NCBI GenBank assembly: GCA_963832365.1
Contig: CAWHUL010000009.1
Coordinates: 8,885 to 72,884, forward strand
Direction: 5' to 3'
Source: CAWBRT01 sp963832365
Lineage (GTDB): Bacteria; Acidobacteriota; Terriglobia; Terriglobales; Acidobacteriaceae
DNA length: 64,000 nucleotides
Shown here: positions 24,770 to 33,940 of the stretch, piece by piece
Numbering within the stretch: position 1 is the first letter of the stretch
How the letters are laid out: each line of letters begins with the position of its first letter
The notes under the pieces: generated by a model
The model's input: only the letters and a program-made list of their open reading frames with translations
What the model was told of the DNA's origin: nothing
Databases searched by the model: none
Made by a program: the position numbers and the translations under genes

Positions 24770-26257
24770 ATGTCTCCCAAGAAACGCTCTGCTTTTGCGA
24801 GCACCGCGCAGCAAACCGCTAACAACCTCAACCCACAAGCCCCTGAAGTGCAGACTATTGACGGATCCGTCAAAGGACTGACCGGGGCTGACAACAATCG
24901 CCGCGTTACTACTGTCATCCATTGCGGTGACATCGTCGATGTCTGTAAACAGCTACAAGGCGCTCGCTTCCATGCTGTTCTATGCGACCCGCCCTATGGA
25001 TATGAATTCATGGGTAAGGACTGGGATAAGAACACCAAGTTCAAGGAATGGGGCGAAGCCATTATGCCTCTGCTCTGTCCAGGTGCGCTTGGCTTAATGT
25101 TCGGAGGCACAAGAACATGGTACAAGCTGGCTACTGGCATGGAAGATGCTGGCTTCGAGCTAATTGATACCCTGATGTGGCTTTACGGTCAGGGTTTTCC
25201 GAAGGCATACAATGTTGCTAATGGCATAGAAGGTAAGCTACGCACCGGCTCGTCCAACTGGAACGAATGGCAGAACCTTGGTGGTGAGAGGTATGACCAG
25301 AAAACTGGATATGTAAGACTTCAAGCTGACCAGGGCTATCGAGGCGACTATTCCGAGGTAGAGGCTGGTAAAGTAGAGCTAACTACCGACCACGCCAAAG
25401 CATGGGCTGGGTATAAATCACCCGCCTTGAAGCCGGGTTGGGAACCGTGCCTAATGTTCCGTGCGCCACGTCACGGGGTGAACTATGTGGACCTGGCATT
25501 GGAACATGGCAGTGGTTGCCTAAACATAGACGGCTGTCGCATCCCTACCACAGAACACATCTTCAACCATGGCAATTGCTCCAGGGCCGAATACGAACGC
25601 ACTGGTGGCAAGGGCGTGGTGGAAGGGAATGGTATCTATCACAAGTACGGAGTTACTGCTCTCCCGAAGAAGCAGACCAGTCGTGCTTATAACAATGGGA
25701 TGTTTGGCGACCCAGAGAAGACTGACGCGTCTGGCGGGATGGCTAACGACAGTAGTGGTCGCTATCCGGCTAACGTGATTCTTGACCCTACCAGCGCTGC
25801 GATGCTCGATGAGCAAGCACCGCTGACAGGTGCTTGTGCTCCCCTCGGCTCCGGATATTCTGGAGAGTCGAATGGCAAATATGGCGACTACGAACAGCGA
25901 GGAGACAATGGCGCGACCTGGTATGACGAAGGGAGGCTATCAGGAGCCAGCAGGTTCTTCTTTTGCGCCAAGGCATCTGGTCGGGAACGGAATGCTGGCC
26001 TAGAGAAACCAGCGCACAATGACCATCCCTGCGTAAAGCCTCTTGACCTGTGCCGTTATCTAGCTACTCTGATATTACCCCCGCCATCGGTGTCGCCACG
26101 CCGCCTATTGGTTCCGTTCTGTGGAAGTGGCTCGGAGATGATCGGAGCAGTCCAGGCGGGGTGGGACGAGGTTGTTGGAATTGAGATATCAGAAGAATAC
26201 GCGAAGATCGCGAGAAGGAGGTTAGCTTATTACGCGTCTGAGATACCCGGCAGATGA
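24770..26257 (+). CDS. DNA methyltransferase (DPPY class, N6-adenine or N4-cytosine)
   Basis: A 495-residue protein. Motif IV is CDPPYGYEFMGKDWD near residue 80, and the AdoMet-binding motif is close to the C-terminus (LVPFCGSGSEMIGAVQAGWD, EISEEYAKIARRR), which is the beta-type permuted order. The long insert between contains target-recognition sequence (SSNWNEWQNLGGERYDQKTG, NIDGCRIPTTEH), as often seen in phage and mobile-element methylases. No restriction enzyme is adjacent, so an orphan methylase protecting the element from host restriction is likely. The ATG at 24770 directly follows the outer stem of leader C. In-frame upstream starts would lie inside that leader. A strong terminator follows. 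Confidence 0.9.
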   Translation: MSPKKRSAFASTAQQTANNLNPQAPEVQTIDGSVKGLTGADNNRRVTTVIHCGDIVDVCKQLQGARFHAVLCDPPYGYEFMGKDWDKNTKFKEWGEAIMPLLCPGALGLMFGGTRTWYKLATGMEDAGFELIDTLMWLYGQGFPKAYNVANGIEGKLRTGSSNWNEWQNLGGERYDQKTGYVRLQADQGYRGDYSEVEAGKVELTTDHAKAWAGYKSPALKPGWEPCLMFRAPRHGVNYVDLALEHGSGCLNIDGCRIPTTEHIFNHGNCSRAEYERTGGKGVVEGNGIYHKYGVTALPKKQTSRAYNNGMFGDPEKTDASGGMANDSSGRYPANVILDPTSAAMLDEQAPLTGACAPLGSGYSGESNGKYGDYEQRGDNGATWYDEGRLSGASRFFFCAKASGRERNAGLEKPAHNDHPCVKPLDLCRYLATLILPPPSVSPRRLLVPFCGSGSEMIGAVQAGWDEVVGIEISEEYAKIARRRLAYYASEIPGR

Positions 26258-26282
26258 TTAACCGTCTCGCTCGGTAATGGAA

Positions 26283-26312
26283 GGGGAGCCGACCCAGTCG
26301 GTTCCCCTTTTT
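26283..26312 (+). terminator. Strong rho-independent terminator after methyltransferase gene
   Basis: GGGGAGCCGAC (26283-26293) pairs with GTCGGTTCCCC (26297-26307), with one G-T pair, a three-base loop and five Ts. Confidence 0.85.
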
Positions 26313-26762
26313 ATTGCCTGATTATCTCTCGTAGCATCATCCGCTTGGGAGCAGCGGCATTCTTCGAGGCGCAATGCTTGCCAGATCTGGAGAAGGAATC
26401 GGGGTATCGAGTTCAAGATCGAGGGGCCGGAATTCGCGGAGGGTTGAGGTGATTTAATGACACTTACGACACGGACGGCGCTTTCGAGTGCCGCTCCAGC
26501 CCCGCTATAGTATCGATCTTGTGGTGTTAGAGTAGCGAGTTGCGCCGGGCGGCTCCTTACACGCGGGAACTCCGGCGTGGAGAAGGCAAAGCCAGTACCG
26601 GGGTGAGATCTCGATACTGGCTTTTGGCGTTAACGGGCAACTGGCCTCTTGGGTTTAGGCCATCGTGCTCGTCGATTGGAGTTCCTGGCGGCCACTGCTG
26701 GCGTAGTAGCGTGCCCGTGAACTCCGGCAATGGAGGTCTGCGCTGTTGGGGTCATCCCAGGC
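26313..26762. other. Non-coding stretch with hairpins
   Basis: No gene is convincing. CGCCGG...CCGGCG pairs around 26545-26575. GCCAGTA (26591-26597)/TACTGGC (26615-26621) is followed by TTTT and may be a terminator or a small RNA end. Confidence 0.4.
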
Positions 26763-27200
26763 TCACCGAGCGCTCCTAGAGTCGATTCCCCCCTGTTTTG
26801 CCACGGCCACCCTCGCATAAATCGGGTCATCAGGTCCGGCGGAAAATGGTTTACAGGTGTGCAGAGGATTCGCTCTTCGTTGCGAACTCAGCTTGCGTGT
26901 CTTTCGAGCACCGCACGCCTTGATGGCCAGCTTCGACTGGATTGGATTGTCTGAATCAAAGGCGGCGCTGCCTTCAGAGTCTCCGTCCTGGAGTATCTCC
27001 ATTCCGGCGTCGACGAAGGTCCGGCGGAAAGCACCCCAGATTTTTCCATCTACAACTCCAGGCAATATCATGATTGCAAGCTGGCCCTCGCCATACTCGT
27101 AAAGGATGTTGTCATTACCTCCACGAATGATGTCGGTGTAGTCACTGCTATCACGGCAGACAATCAAATGATGTTTCAGTCCAAAAGTATTGATGTCCAT
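26763..27200 (-). CDS. Hypothetical protein of the element
   Basis: A 145-residue protein on the strand opposite to the rest of the element. The N-terminal 85 residues look like a real fold (MDINTFGLKHHLIVCRDSSD, ILYEYGEGQLAIMILPGVVD, KIWGAFRRTFVDAGMEILQD). The C-terminal 45 residues are basic and less ordered. I do not recognise a family with a known function. It has no close partner and no strong ribosome binding site. It may be a cargo gene. Confidence 0.5.
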   Translation of the reverse strand: MDINTFGLKHHLIVCRDSSDYTDIIRGGNDNILYEYGEGQLAIMILPGVVDGKIWGAFRRTFVDAGMEILQDGDSEGSAAFDSDNPIQSKLAIKACGARKTRKLSSQRRANPLHTCKPFSAGPDDPIYARVAVAKQGGIDSRSAR

Positions 27201-27370
27201 ACTCTATTATCACTCGGAATGCATTGCGAACCAAAGCATCGACGCAACCAAGGCTCAAGCGGGGGCAGTGACTCGATGGTTGACTGCTAGGCGGGGGATG
27301 GTGCTACACGACTGCAGATGCGCCAGCAAAAATAAGTCATCTGTTGGCCACCTGTAGTATCGGAAAACCC

Positions 27371-27376
27371 TATACT
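27371..27376 (+). promoter_or_regulatory. Possible -10 box before the 27443 operon
   Basis: TATACT at 27371 lies about 18 bases after a TTGGCC-like -35 and about 12 bases before the hairpin leader. A promoter is plausible, but no start site is known. Confidence 0.3.
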
Positions 27377-27385
27377 ATACAGAAA

Positions 27386-27441
27386 GGTAGAGGCCGAATA
27401 AGGCCCAGTTTACCGACCGACCGTCGGAAAGGACCTCTACC
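27386..27441 (+). promoter_or_regulatory. Hairpin leader sequestering the ribosome binding site of 27443
   Basis: GGTAGAGG (27386-27393) pairs perfectly with CCTCTACC (27434-27441), ending one base before the ATG. Inside are GGCC/GGCC and CCGAC/GTCGG helices, making a three-way-junction-like fold. The binding site AAAGGA is next to and partly in the closing stem, so folding should limit translation. Confidence 0.55.
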
Positions 27442-27442
27442 A

Positions 27443-27811
27443 ATGACACCCACTCATTTAGTCCCACCAACCATTACCACCCAGATTAACAGAAGGGGCG
27501 TTCACGCCGACCCCGCGTGGCGGAAAGTTGCACTCGCCACGGTAAAGCGCCTAGCCCGGAAGCGAGAGACGTTCACCTCCTTCGACGTGCTCGAGCGATT
27601 GGACAAGTCTGAAGCCAAAACTAGTGACTTAAGAGCCGTTGGCTCCGTAATGATTCAAGCCAGAAATCTTGGAATTATTGCCAACGCAGGACTGGTACGT
27701 CGGAGCAACAGGCACAGCCGGGGAGCGACCACGTTGTGGCGTTCGCTACTATTTCCATTGGACAAGCAATCGTCGGAGCAAACAAGCGTTACTCCTGGAG
27801 GGGCGCGATGA
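27443..27811 (+). CDS. Small winged-helix-like phage/element protein
   Basis: A 122-residue protein. The pattern WRKVALATVKRLARKRETFTSFDVLERL, then DLRAVGSVMIQARNLGIIANAG and TTLWRSLLFPLD, is a wHTH-like layout. I recall it from small phage and prophage proteins located near replication genes. A DNA-binding role is an inference. It begins at the ATG immediately after the hairpin leader and overlaps the next gene by 4 bases (ATGA), opening the helicase operon. Confidence 0.6.
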   Translation: MTPTHLVPPTITTQINRRGVHADPAWRKVALATVKRLARKRETFTSFDVLERLDKSEAKTSDLRAVGSVMIQARNLGIIANAGLVRRSNRHSRGATTLWRSLLFPLDKQSSEQTSVTPGGAR

Positions 27812-28461
27812 GCAGCACGATTGCAATAGTACCTCGCGCTGTGGCCACCGACGCTAACAATCAAACTGAACAGCAGATTGTCAAAGCAATTGTCGGCTTG
27901 CGCGATACTTCGCTCGAAGTCAACAAGATGGAATTCGCCAAGCTGTTTAAGCAGCTCCAGAAGCACTATGCCAAGGGGAGTAAAAACGCACAATTTGGCA
28001 AGCGCGTTGAAGAGCTGGGATTCGCTCGCCGGACAGTCTATCGCTGGATGGACGAATACGATGCCCAAGTCGGCCACAAGCCTAAGAAGGATTCTGTGCC
28101 ATTTGGCACAGAATCGCCACAACCAACGCAGAATGAAGAGGTTGCGGAGAAAAGTCACGGAAGTTCTAAGTGGTTTACGGATAACGCCGTTGAAGCGGTG
28201 GATCCGTCGTCCTCATTGGCACCTGAACCGGCTTCGCCCGTCAAAGTCCTTCCGTTCGACACCGCCGAAAAGCGCAAGAAGTTCATTTTCCAGCATGCAG
28301 TCCTTGCGCTTCAGGAAGCCAACGTTTACACCGATAGCCCTCGAGAAGAATGGGACGAAGTAGACCAGCAAGTCCGTCAGTGGCTTGCCTCTTTTGCGGT
28401 CGATAATGCGGTCCCAGCCAGCGATATCAATCAGCTGCAGCAACGGGAACAGGAGAACTAA
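27808..28461 (+). CDS. Putative HTH protein, paralog-like to 21423
   Basis: A 217-residue protein. Residues about 45-95 (EFAKLFKQLQKHYAKGSKNA, RVEELGFARRTVYRWMDEYD) suggest a helix-turn-helix resembling the middle of the protein at 21423. The C-terminal 60 residues are helical and acidic (REEWDEVDQQVRQWLASFAV). No enzymatic motif is visible and no named family is recognised. It lies between the small wHTH-like gene (4-base overlap) and the helicase (1 base apart), so the three are co-translated. Confidence 0.65.
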   Translation: MSSTIAIVPRAVATDANNQTEQQIVKAIVGLRDTSLEVNKMEFAKLFKQLQKHYAKGSKNAQFGKRVEELGFARRTVYRWMDEYDAQVGHKPKKDSVPFGTESPQPTQNEEVAEKSHGSSKWFTDNAVEAVDPSSSLAPEPASPVKVLPFDTAEKRKKFIFQHAVLALQEANVYTDSPREEWDEVDQQVRQWLASFAVDNAVPASDINQLQQREQEN

Positions 28462-28462
28462 C

Positions 28463-30463
28463 ATGCCGTTGCTACCACATCAACAGAATGCAATCGACAA
28501 ATCCATTTCCGCCTTTAACGCCGGCCGGACTCGCCAATATCTCGCCCATGCTATGAGCCTGGGCAAAACCTACATCATGGCTTCGGTCAAGTCAGAATAT
28601 GCCAAGGCCGGCATCGACCTTGGACAAATCTGGATTATCGTGCCGACAGATGAATTGGTCCCGCATACCCAAGCAGAGCTCGAGAAAGTTGCCTATGACC
28701 TAGGGTTGGCCATCAAAGTCGGTGTCGAGAAGGCAAAATCCACTGCCGACGTCGACTGTGACTATGTCATTTCCAGCGCTCAGACCCTTGGCCGCAAAAC
28801 CGGCAATTCGGGCGCAGCACGCGCCCGTAGGTTCAGTTCCAGAAAGAAGTCAATCCTGTATGACGAGTGCCACAAAGCTGGAACCAAGCCCGCCGGCCAG
28901 GGCGAGGGTGATGACTACAAGCGGTCACAGTCGGAGGAAGCCATCCATAATCTGGGCTTTGCTGTCGCCGACCCGGACACGATGGAGGTGTTTCCACCAA
29001 ATGATAACGGTCTTCTGATGGGTGTTAGCGGTACGCCGCGGCGGACAGAAGGAACAAACCACCACCTGTTCGGCCGGGAAGCCGTCGATGAAATCAGCCT
29101 GAAAGCTGCAATCGATGCGGAGGTCGTTGCTGACCTGCGGACTTACCAGTTTTATACAATAACCACGCTCAAGCATGCCAAGCAGAAGGGCGAGGACTTC
29201 GACCCGCAGAGCCTGACAAAGGACACCGATTCACCGGAGCGGAACAGCTTTGTGGTTGATAAGTGGCTCGAGAAGGGGGAAAACGGCAGTACCGTGGGCT
29301 ATGTTTCGACGCGTGCACACGCACTTAATCAAGCGCAGGCATTCCGTGATAGAGGTATCAAAGCAGAGGCTCTGGTGAACGAAAAAGACCCGACGAAGCC
29401 CATCTCTGGTAAGGAACGGAAAGCTAAAATCGACCGTCTTCGCTCCGGTGAGACCAAGGTTCTGATTGCCTGCGGCATTCTCCGGGAAGGGTTCAACATG
29501 CCGCCACTGCGTTGCACGATGATTATCGACCCGACGATGAGTGAAATCAATTTCATCCAACCCGCTACACGGTGTAGTCGCAAAAGCGAAGGCAAATCGT
29601 ACGGCATCATCATCAGTTTCAAGGATGTATCCAATTTCAACACCATCGGCCCAGCGATTCTGGGCGGATATGACACGAATCTAGACCCCGAGGGCGGTCT
29701 GGTGTCTGAGATGGTTGTGCCACGCCGCCCGAGAGATGAAGATGGCGAAATCATCGAAGACGCGAAACTGGTAGGCGGGACGATTTCCCAAGCCTACTGG
29801 GAAGTTCAGACCGTCAGCAACATGGTTGATGCGCTGCCACTGGAGCGCGAGAGCTGGGTCAAAATGGACCCTCAGTGGTACGTACTGCGGGTTATCTGCA
29901 GTCCGGCCCCAAAAGGCTCGGCATCTGTATACAGGTATCGTGCGACGGAGAATAAGGTTCCATCGTGGCAGATGCATATCCAGCTCTTCAAACACGGCGA
30001 CAAGTGGGTTGCGGCTCGCGTCGACGAGGTCTCGCCTGCCAATCGAAGCAGGAGCGAACTTCACAAGATTCTTGCGGATTATAACCGCCCAGTGGTGGTG
30101 CTTGGTGAATTCGCTACCCGTCGTGCTGCGCTGGCGCATATCCGCTGGTATGTGTGGTCTCTGCCCAAGACCAAAAAAGAAAAGGCGGCGATGAAACGCT
30201 TCACTTCTCGACGGTCACAGACCAACAAGAAGGCACCTACCGATGGAATGATTCCGCTTCTGGACGGCAAGATGTTTAATATGGGACAGGCGAGCGCCTA
30301 CCTATGCCGTAAGTTTAACCAGAAGCAGCTAGAAGAACAGAAGCTGCGGGTAGTCGATGCACTCGAAAGGCAGCACCATGCTCTGGTAACACGGCAGCAT
30401 AGCCTAATGCTAGATGGCCTGGATGGCGGAGCGGTGCGGACGTTGGAACCTTGCCACATATAG
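28463..30463 (+). CDS. Superfamily 2 helicase (DECH-box)
   Basis: A 666-residue helicase. The Q-motif/entry is MPLLPHQQNAIDKSISAFNA. Motif I is MSLGKTYIM, Ia is IWIIVPTDEL, II is ILYDECHKAG and III is LMGVSGTPRR. Domain 2 has GYVSTRAHALNQAQAFRDRG, ILREGFNMPPLRCTMIIDPT and motif VI QPATRCSRKSEGKSYGI. The C-terminal 250 residues are specific to this protein. The layout matches SSL2/type III-restriction-like helicases. With no methylase or nuclease fused, a replication or DNA-processing role in the element is more likely than restriction. The ATG at 28463 follows AGGAG. Confidence 0.9.
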   Translation: MPLLPHQQNAIDKSISAFNAGRTRQYLAHAMSLGKTYIMASVKSEYAKAGIDLGQIWIIVPTDELVPHTQAELEKVAYDLGLAIKVGVEKAKSTADVDCDYVISSAQTLGRKTGNSGAARARRFSSRKKSILYDECHKAGTKPAGQGEGDDYKRSQSEEAIHNLGFAVADPDTMEVFPPNDNGLLMGVSGTPRRTEGTNHHLFGREAVDEISLKAAIDAEVVADLRTYQFYTITTLKHAKQKGEDFDPQSLTKDTDSPERNSFVVDKWLEKGENGSTVGYVSTRAHALNQAQAFRDRGIKAEALVNEKDPTKPISGKERKAKIDRLRSGETKVLIACGILREGFNMPPLRCTMIIDPTMSEINFIQPATRCSRKSEGKSYGIIISFKDVSNFNTIGPAILGGYDTNLDPEGGLVSEMVVPRRPRDEDGEIIEDAKLVGGTISQAYWEVQTVSNMVDALPLERESWVKMDPQWYVLRVICSPAPKGSASVYRYRATENKVPSWQMHIQLFKHGDKWVAARVDEVSPANRSRSELHKILADYNRPVVVLGEFATRRAALAHIRWYVWSLPKTKKEKAAMKRFTSRRSQTNKKAPTDGMIPLLDGKMFNMGQASAYLCRKFNQKQLEEQKLRVVDALERQHHALVTRQHSLMLDGLDGGAVRTLEPCHI

Positions 30464-30704
30464 CCATCGGGTATTCTTGTCTTATACACCTCAATGACCG
30501 AGCGCCCGCGCAAGCGGGCGGAGCTCGGTCGAGTAAGCTACTAAGTTGGAAGGTCTAGCCGTCGCGGGCTAAATAACTCAGTAGTGCGTCATATTAGCTC
30601 TTTTCGCCCGCTTTGGCTCAGTTGAGTCACCGTGCTACATTATTAATATAACTAACACTTAATACTTTAGCCGTTTCAAGATAGAAATAGGTAATTCGTA
30701 CACG
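30464..30704 (+). promoter_or_regulatory. Structured intergenic region before the Zn-finger gene
   Basis: GACCGAGC-GCCCGC-GCAA-GCGGGC-GGA-GCTCGGTC (30496-30530) is a long hairpin with a GNRA tetraloop and no T-run after it. CTACTAAGTT (30539-30548) pairs with AACTCAGTAG (30574-30583), one mismatch, around an inner TAGCC/GGCTA hairpin. An AT-rich promoter-like segment (30640-30660) follows. Confidence 0.5.
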
Positions 30705-31802
30705 ATGAGACCACGAATAGAAATACAACCAGGACAAAGATTTGGAAATATCGAAATTATCGGTGATGCGCCCAGCCGTTACAACCACAGTTATAAGCTT
30801 TGTTTATGTAACCGCTGCGGCCGAATAGTCGAAGTAAGAGCGAGCTATTTGACCCGGCCGGATAGACCGACCCGCTCCTGTAAATGCCTTCGCGACGACC
30901 TCTACGCCGCCTATTCAGACAGGTATATTCGGGCTTTACCTTTCCCTATAAGGCAAAGGATATGGGAATTGGCGCAGCTACCAGCAATGACCATTCGGCG
31001 CATCGCTATTGAAGTGTCCACCGCCACGCGGAGAATAGCAAAGTATATCGTCGCTCGAGTTGTGTCCTTGATGCATGCTGAATATCGCAAGCTAGTGAAC
31101 CACCCAATGTTCGGCGGCGAAGAATGGTTACCGGTTATCCGCGATGAGTTTGAAGAGTTCGCCCGAGACATTGCCAACCGTAGGCCCCTGTTTGGCACGC
31201 CGCGCCAACGCACATTATCCCAAGGTGAATTGAGCCGCGCCGAGATGGATAAGTCCAAAGAAGTAGGTCTGGCAGGATTCACTCTCGCTAACCTACGGCG
31301 ATTCATCGCGATGCCAGCGGTGGCGGCGCTGGTCAAGGCCGCTGAGAAGATAATCGACCTTGTTAGGCTTACAAAGCAACGGAGAGCAGAGCGAAGGAAG
31401 GTTTATCAGCGCCGGTGGGCAGAAAAGCACGATGATGAGCGCATAGAACACATGATTGCCGAGCGTGAAAACGACGGCTGGTCGGACGACCAAGATTATG
31501 ACGCCAGCCCTCCTCCGCCACCGAAACCTAAATCAATACCTGCACGTTTGCGTATCGCATCGGCGGGTTCGATACATGACCAATTTGTGGCTTTTGAACG
31601 TGCCTTGCCAGGTTGTTTGGCCTTATCGAGCCCCGCCCTGTCCTGGGCTCGCAAACAGAACCGGGAATCGGTTTGTCGCCTCGTCAAGGAAAAGGAACAC
31701 CTCCGCGTTCGACCTGCCTGTGACACTGCAAGAAACGGCCTCCGACGGAGCTGCTGCCCTGTGCTGAAGCCTCATGGAACGGAGCACAAAAGGGCGGGCT
31801 AA
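30705..31802 (+). CDS. Zinc-ribbon-like element protein of unknown function
   Basis: A 365-residue protein. The N-terminus GQRFGNIEIIGDAPSRY followed by LCLCNRCGRIVEVRASYL and RSCKCLRDD matches the four-cysteine module seen at the start of many phage AP2/HNH-associated proteins. The middle is helical and basic with an HTH-like IRRIAIEVSTATRRIAKYIV, and a Pro-run (residues about 265-272) precedes a C-terminus that looks poorly conserved. No nuclease motif is visible. It is probably a DNA-binding protein. It is the last gene I assign to the integrative element, preceded by a structured 240-base region. Confidence 0.6.
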   Translation: MRPRIEIQPGQRFGNIEIIGDAPSRYNHSYKLCLCNRCGRIVEVRASYLTRPDRPTRSCKCLRDDLYAAYSDRYIRALPFPIRQRIWELAQLPAMTIRRIAIEVSTATRRIAKYIVARVVSLMHAEYRKLVNHPMFGGEEWLPVIRDEFEEFARDIANRRPLFGTPRQRTLSQGELSRAEMDKSKEVGLAGFTLANLRRFIAMPAVAALVKAAEKIIDLVRLTKQRRAERRKVYQRRWAEKHDDERIEHMIAERENDGWSDDQDYDASPPPPPKPKSIPARLRIASAGSIHDQFVAFERALPGCLALSSPALSWARKQNRESVCRLVKEKEHLRVRPACDTARNGLRRSCCPVLKPHGTEHKRAG

Positions 31803-31995
31803 TACTTGCATTCAACCCGGGTAGCTCAGAGATGATCACCAACCCAGTTCACCAGTGGTGCATCGAATCCGAATTCAGGTGCAACCCTTGGAGGTGTGTT
31901 TCTGCCAAACCGCATGATCATCGCACGAGAATTCGATGGCGAGCATGTTCCGTGCGCCGGGATTGAATTGCTGAACACCAAAAAAGGAGACAACA

Positions 31996-32571
31996 ATGGA
32001 ATCGCAAGTACAGGTCGCACGGGCGCAAGGGGACTGGGGCGTTCAAGACCTGAATGATATCGCGACGACGATGACGGAGTACATCAATACGGAGAACGAA
32101 GCTGTAATGCAAACCGCTATTGAGCGGATCAACCGGAATCCAGGCCTGATCGCACGGATATTTCCGAACGCGTTTGAAAAGGAAGAGCAGCGGATCACGC
32201 TGGACCGGATGCGCACGCTGTACGAAAAGAAGAAGCAGTATTTTGAACTTTATACGGCGATTCGGGTTGAGATCGCGCGCAAGCAGGGCGATGCACTGGT
32301 CGCCTCGGTAGGAATAGAACTGCAGGGGGGACTGGCGGTCTTCGCGACGCAGCAGATTGACGATCTCTCCCAGACTATAGGAATGAGCCGGCAAAGATTT
32401 CTAGTGCGAATCAAACCGCAGCTGGAGGATCTCGACAACTACAAGAACATGCCGGAACTGCATGGCCCCGCGCGGCAGTCGATCCAAAACGAGGTGAAAA
32501 CCTACTTCGCGGGCATCGACGAGCTGCTGAACGGCTTCATCAGCGCATTGAAGAGCAAGATCTCGGTCTAG
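31996..32571 (+). CDS. Helical protein partnered with DUF4407
   Basis: A 191-residue, almost entirely alpha-helical protein (MESQVQVARAQGDWGVQDLN; long charged helices from residue 60 to 180). No signal peptide or membrane segment is present. I do not recognise a family. AAAAAAGGAG precedes the ATG. It sits 19 bases before the DUF4407 membrane protein, so the two are probably one unit. A soluble partner of the membrane protein is the simplest reading. Confidence 0.65.
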   Translation: MESQVQVARAQGDWGVQDLNDIATTMTEYINTENEAVMQTAIERINRNPGLIARIFPNAFEKEEQRITLDRMRTLYEKKKQYFELYTAIRVEIARKQGDALVASVGIELQGGLAVFATQQIDDLSQTIGMSRQRFLVRIKPQLEDLDNYKNMPELHGPARQSIQNEVKTYFAGIDELLNGFISALKSKISV

Positions 32572-32590
32572 GAATCTGCGGAAAGGGCAA

Positions 32591-33882
32591 ATGGAACGGT
32601 TCTTTGTATGGCTGTCGGGGGCGGATGAGAGAATTCTCTCACAGTGCATCAGACTGCCCCGTTCCGAAAGGCGCAAATTCGCAGGATTTGGGACGATGGT
32701 TCTTGTTCCCGCAATCCTCGGGCTCTTCTCGATGGGGTACGCGATCTCGACCTTCTCAAAGGACCCAAGGATTTATATCGGCGCTGGTGTCCTATGGTTT
32801 CTCATCGTGCTCGCCATCGATAGGTTTCTGTCCTCGACGTTTTACAAATCGTCGGTTGGCGGGAGACGTGAATACTGGACGGCCTTCCTCTGTCGGCTGG
32901 CGTTCGCGGGCTTCATCGGCTTGGCTGTGTCGCATCCTTTGGTGCTGTTCCTGTTTGACGGAACCGTAAAGCAACAGCTCGCGGACACGCGGCGCGCGCA
33001 GGTTGGAAGCAGACTGAAGCAGGTCCAGCAGTTGAAGGTGGATGCTCAAAAAGGCCCGGATGCGGACGAATTGAAAAAGAAGACCGAGTACAGAGCCTGC
33101 TTGGAGCGGGTGCTGGAAGCCGAGCAGGCTGGCGCGTTCGGCGAGGTCCGGGACAGGGACGGGAGCGTATGCGGCACGAGTTCGCCGGAGCCCGGATGTG
33201 GCCCCAATTGCCGGAACCTGCTGCGACGCCTAACCGTGCTCGACAACGAAATCGCGCCGCTGCAGAAAAGCATTCAGCAAAGGGTGGTGGAAGTCGGCCA
33301 GGCCACCGCAAACGACGTTATCGATATACAGCAGCGCTACGACGAAGACCGATCCGATTACCTCGCCAGGTCAATGCGCTGGCAGCGCTGGAGCGAGGCG
33401 AGCCACACGTGTGGCTTGTCAAGGTCTTCCTGCTCGCGTTCTTCGTGTTTCTAGATACGCTGCTGATCCTGCTAAAAGCAGCGACCCCTCCAGGGGAGTA
33501 CGAGGAAATCCGGGATTCGCTGCTTTTTGGAGCGCGAGTGACTGAGCGGGTCAGGAGGGATGTGATTAGCGCCTGGGCGGTCTCCGGATTCAGGGCAGTG
33601 GCGCAGGCTGAGCGCAGTTGCGACGCGAAGAAAGAGGAAATTCTGACATTTGTAAGGGTCACGAATCAGTTCATACGGGAGTTGGAGAACGAGCGCTCCG
33701 CGTTTGACGCCCAGATGAGCGCGATTGCGCTTAACATAGATTCAGTCAGGGACGAAGAGACGCGAAAGATTTACATCGACCGTTTGACCGATGTGAGGGA
33801 TGCGTTCAATGCGGCATGGGGCAAGGCAATGTCGAGGTTCCAGGAATATCTCCGTAGTCCTGAAAAGGAACAAGGCGGATGA
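32591..33882 (+). CDS. DUF4407 membrane protein with one frameshift
   Basis: The N-terminus (FFVWLSGADERILSQC) is typical of DUF4407. Then come membrane segments at about residues 33-55, 63-80 and 100-122. A long periplasmic/cytoplasmic coiled region follows with a cysteine-containing loop (VCGTSSPEPGCGPNCRN). The frame changes near 33370, where DYLAR must be joined to QVNALAALERGEPHVW, after which a fourth membrane segment (FLLAFFVFLDTLLILL) and an acidic helical C-terminus follow to 33882. Full length would be about 430 residues. DUF4407 proteins are found scattered in mobile and accessory regions with no proven function. A single indel may be a sequencing error. Confidence 0.78.
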
Positions 33883-33940
33883 AATCTGGCCAACTGTGAA
33901 AGGCAACGAGCATTCGACAGCAAGTAGGTATGGGTAGAGG

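Noticed and set aside
31811..31900. GGGTAGCTCAGAG segment as a tRNA start
   Set aside because: No T-arm or acceptor pairing can be built downstream.
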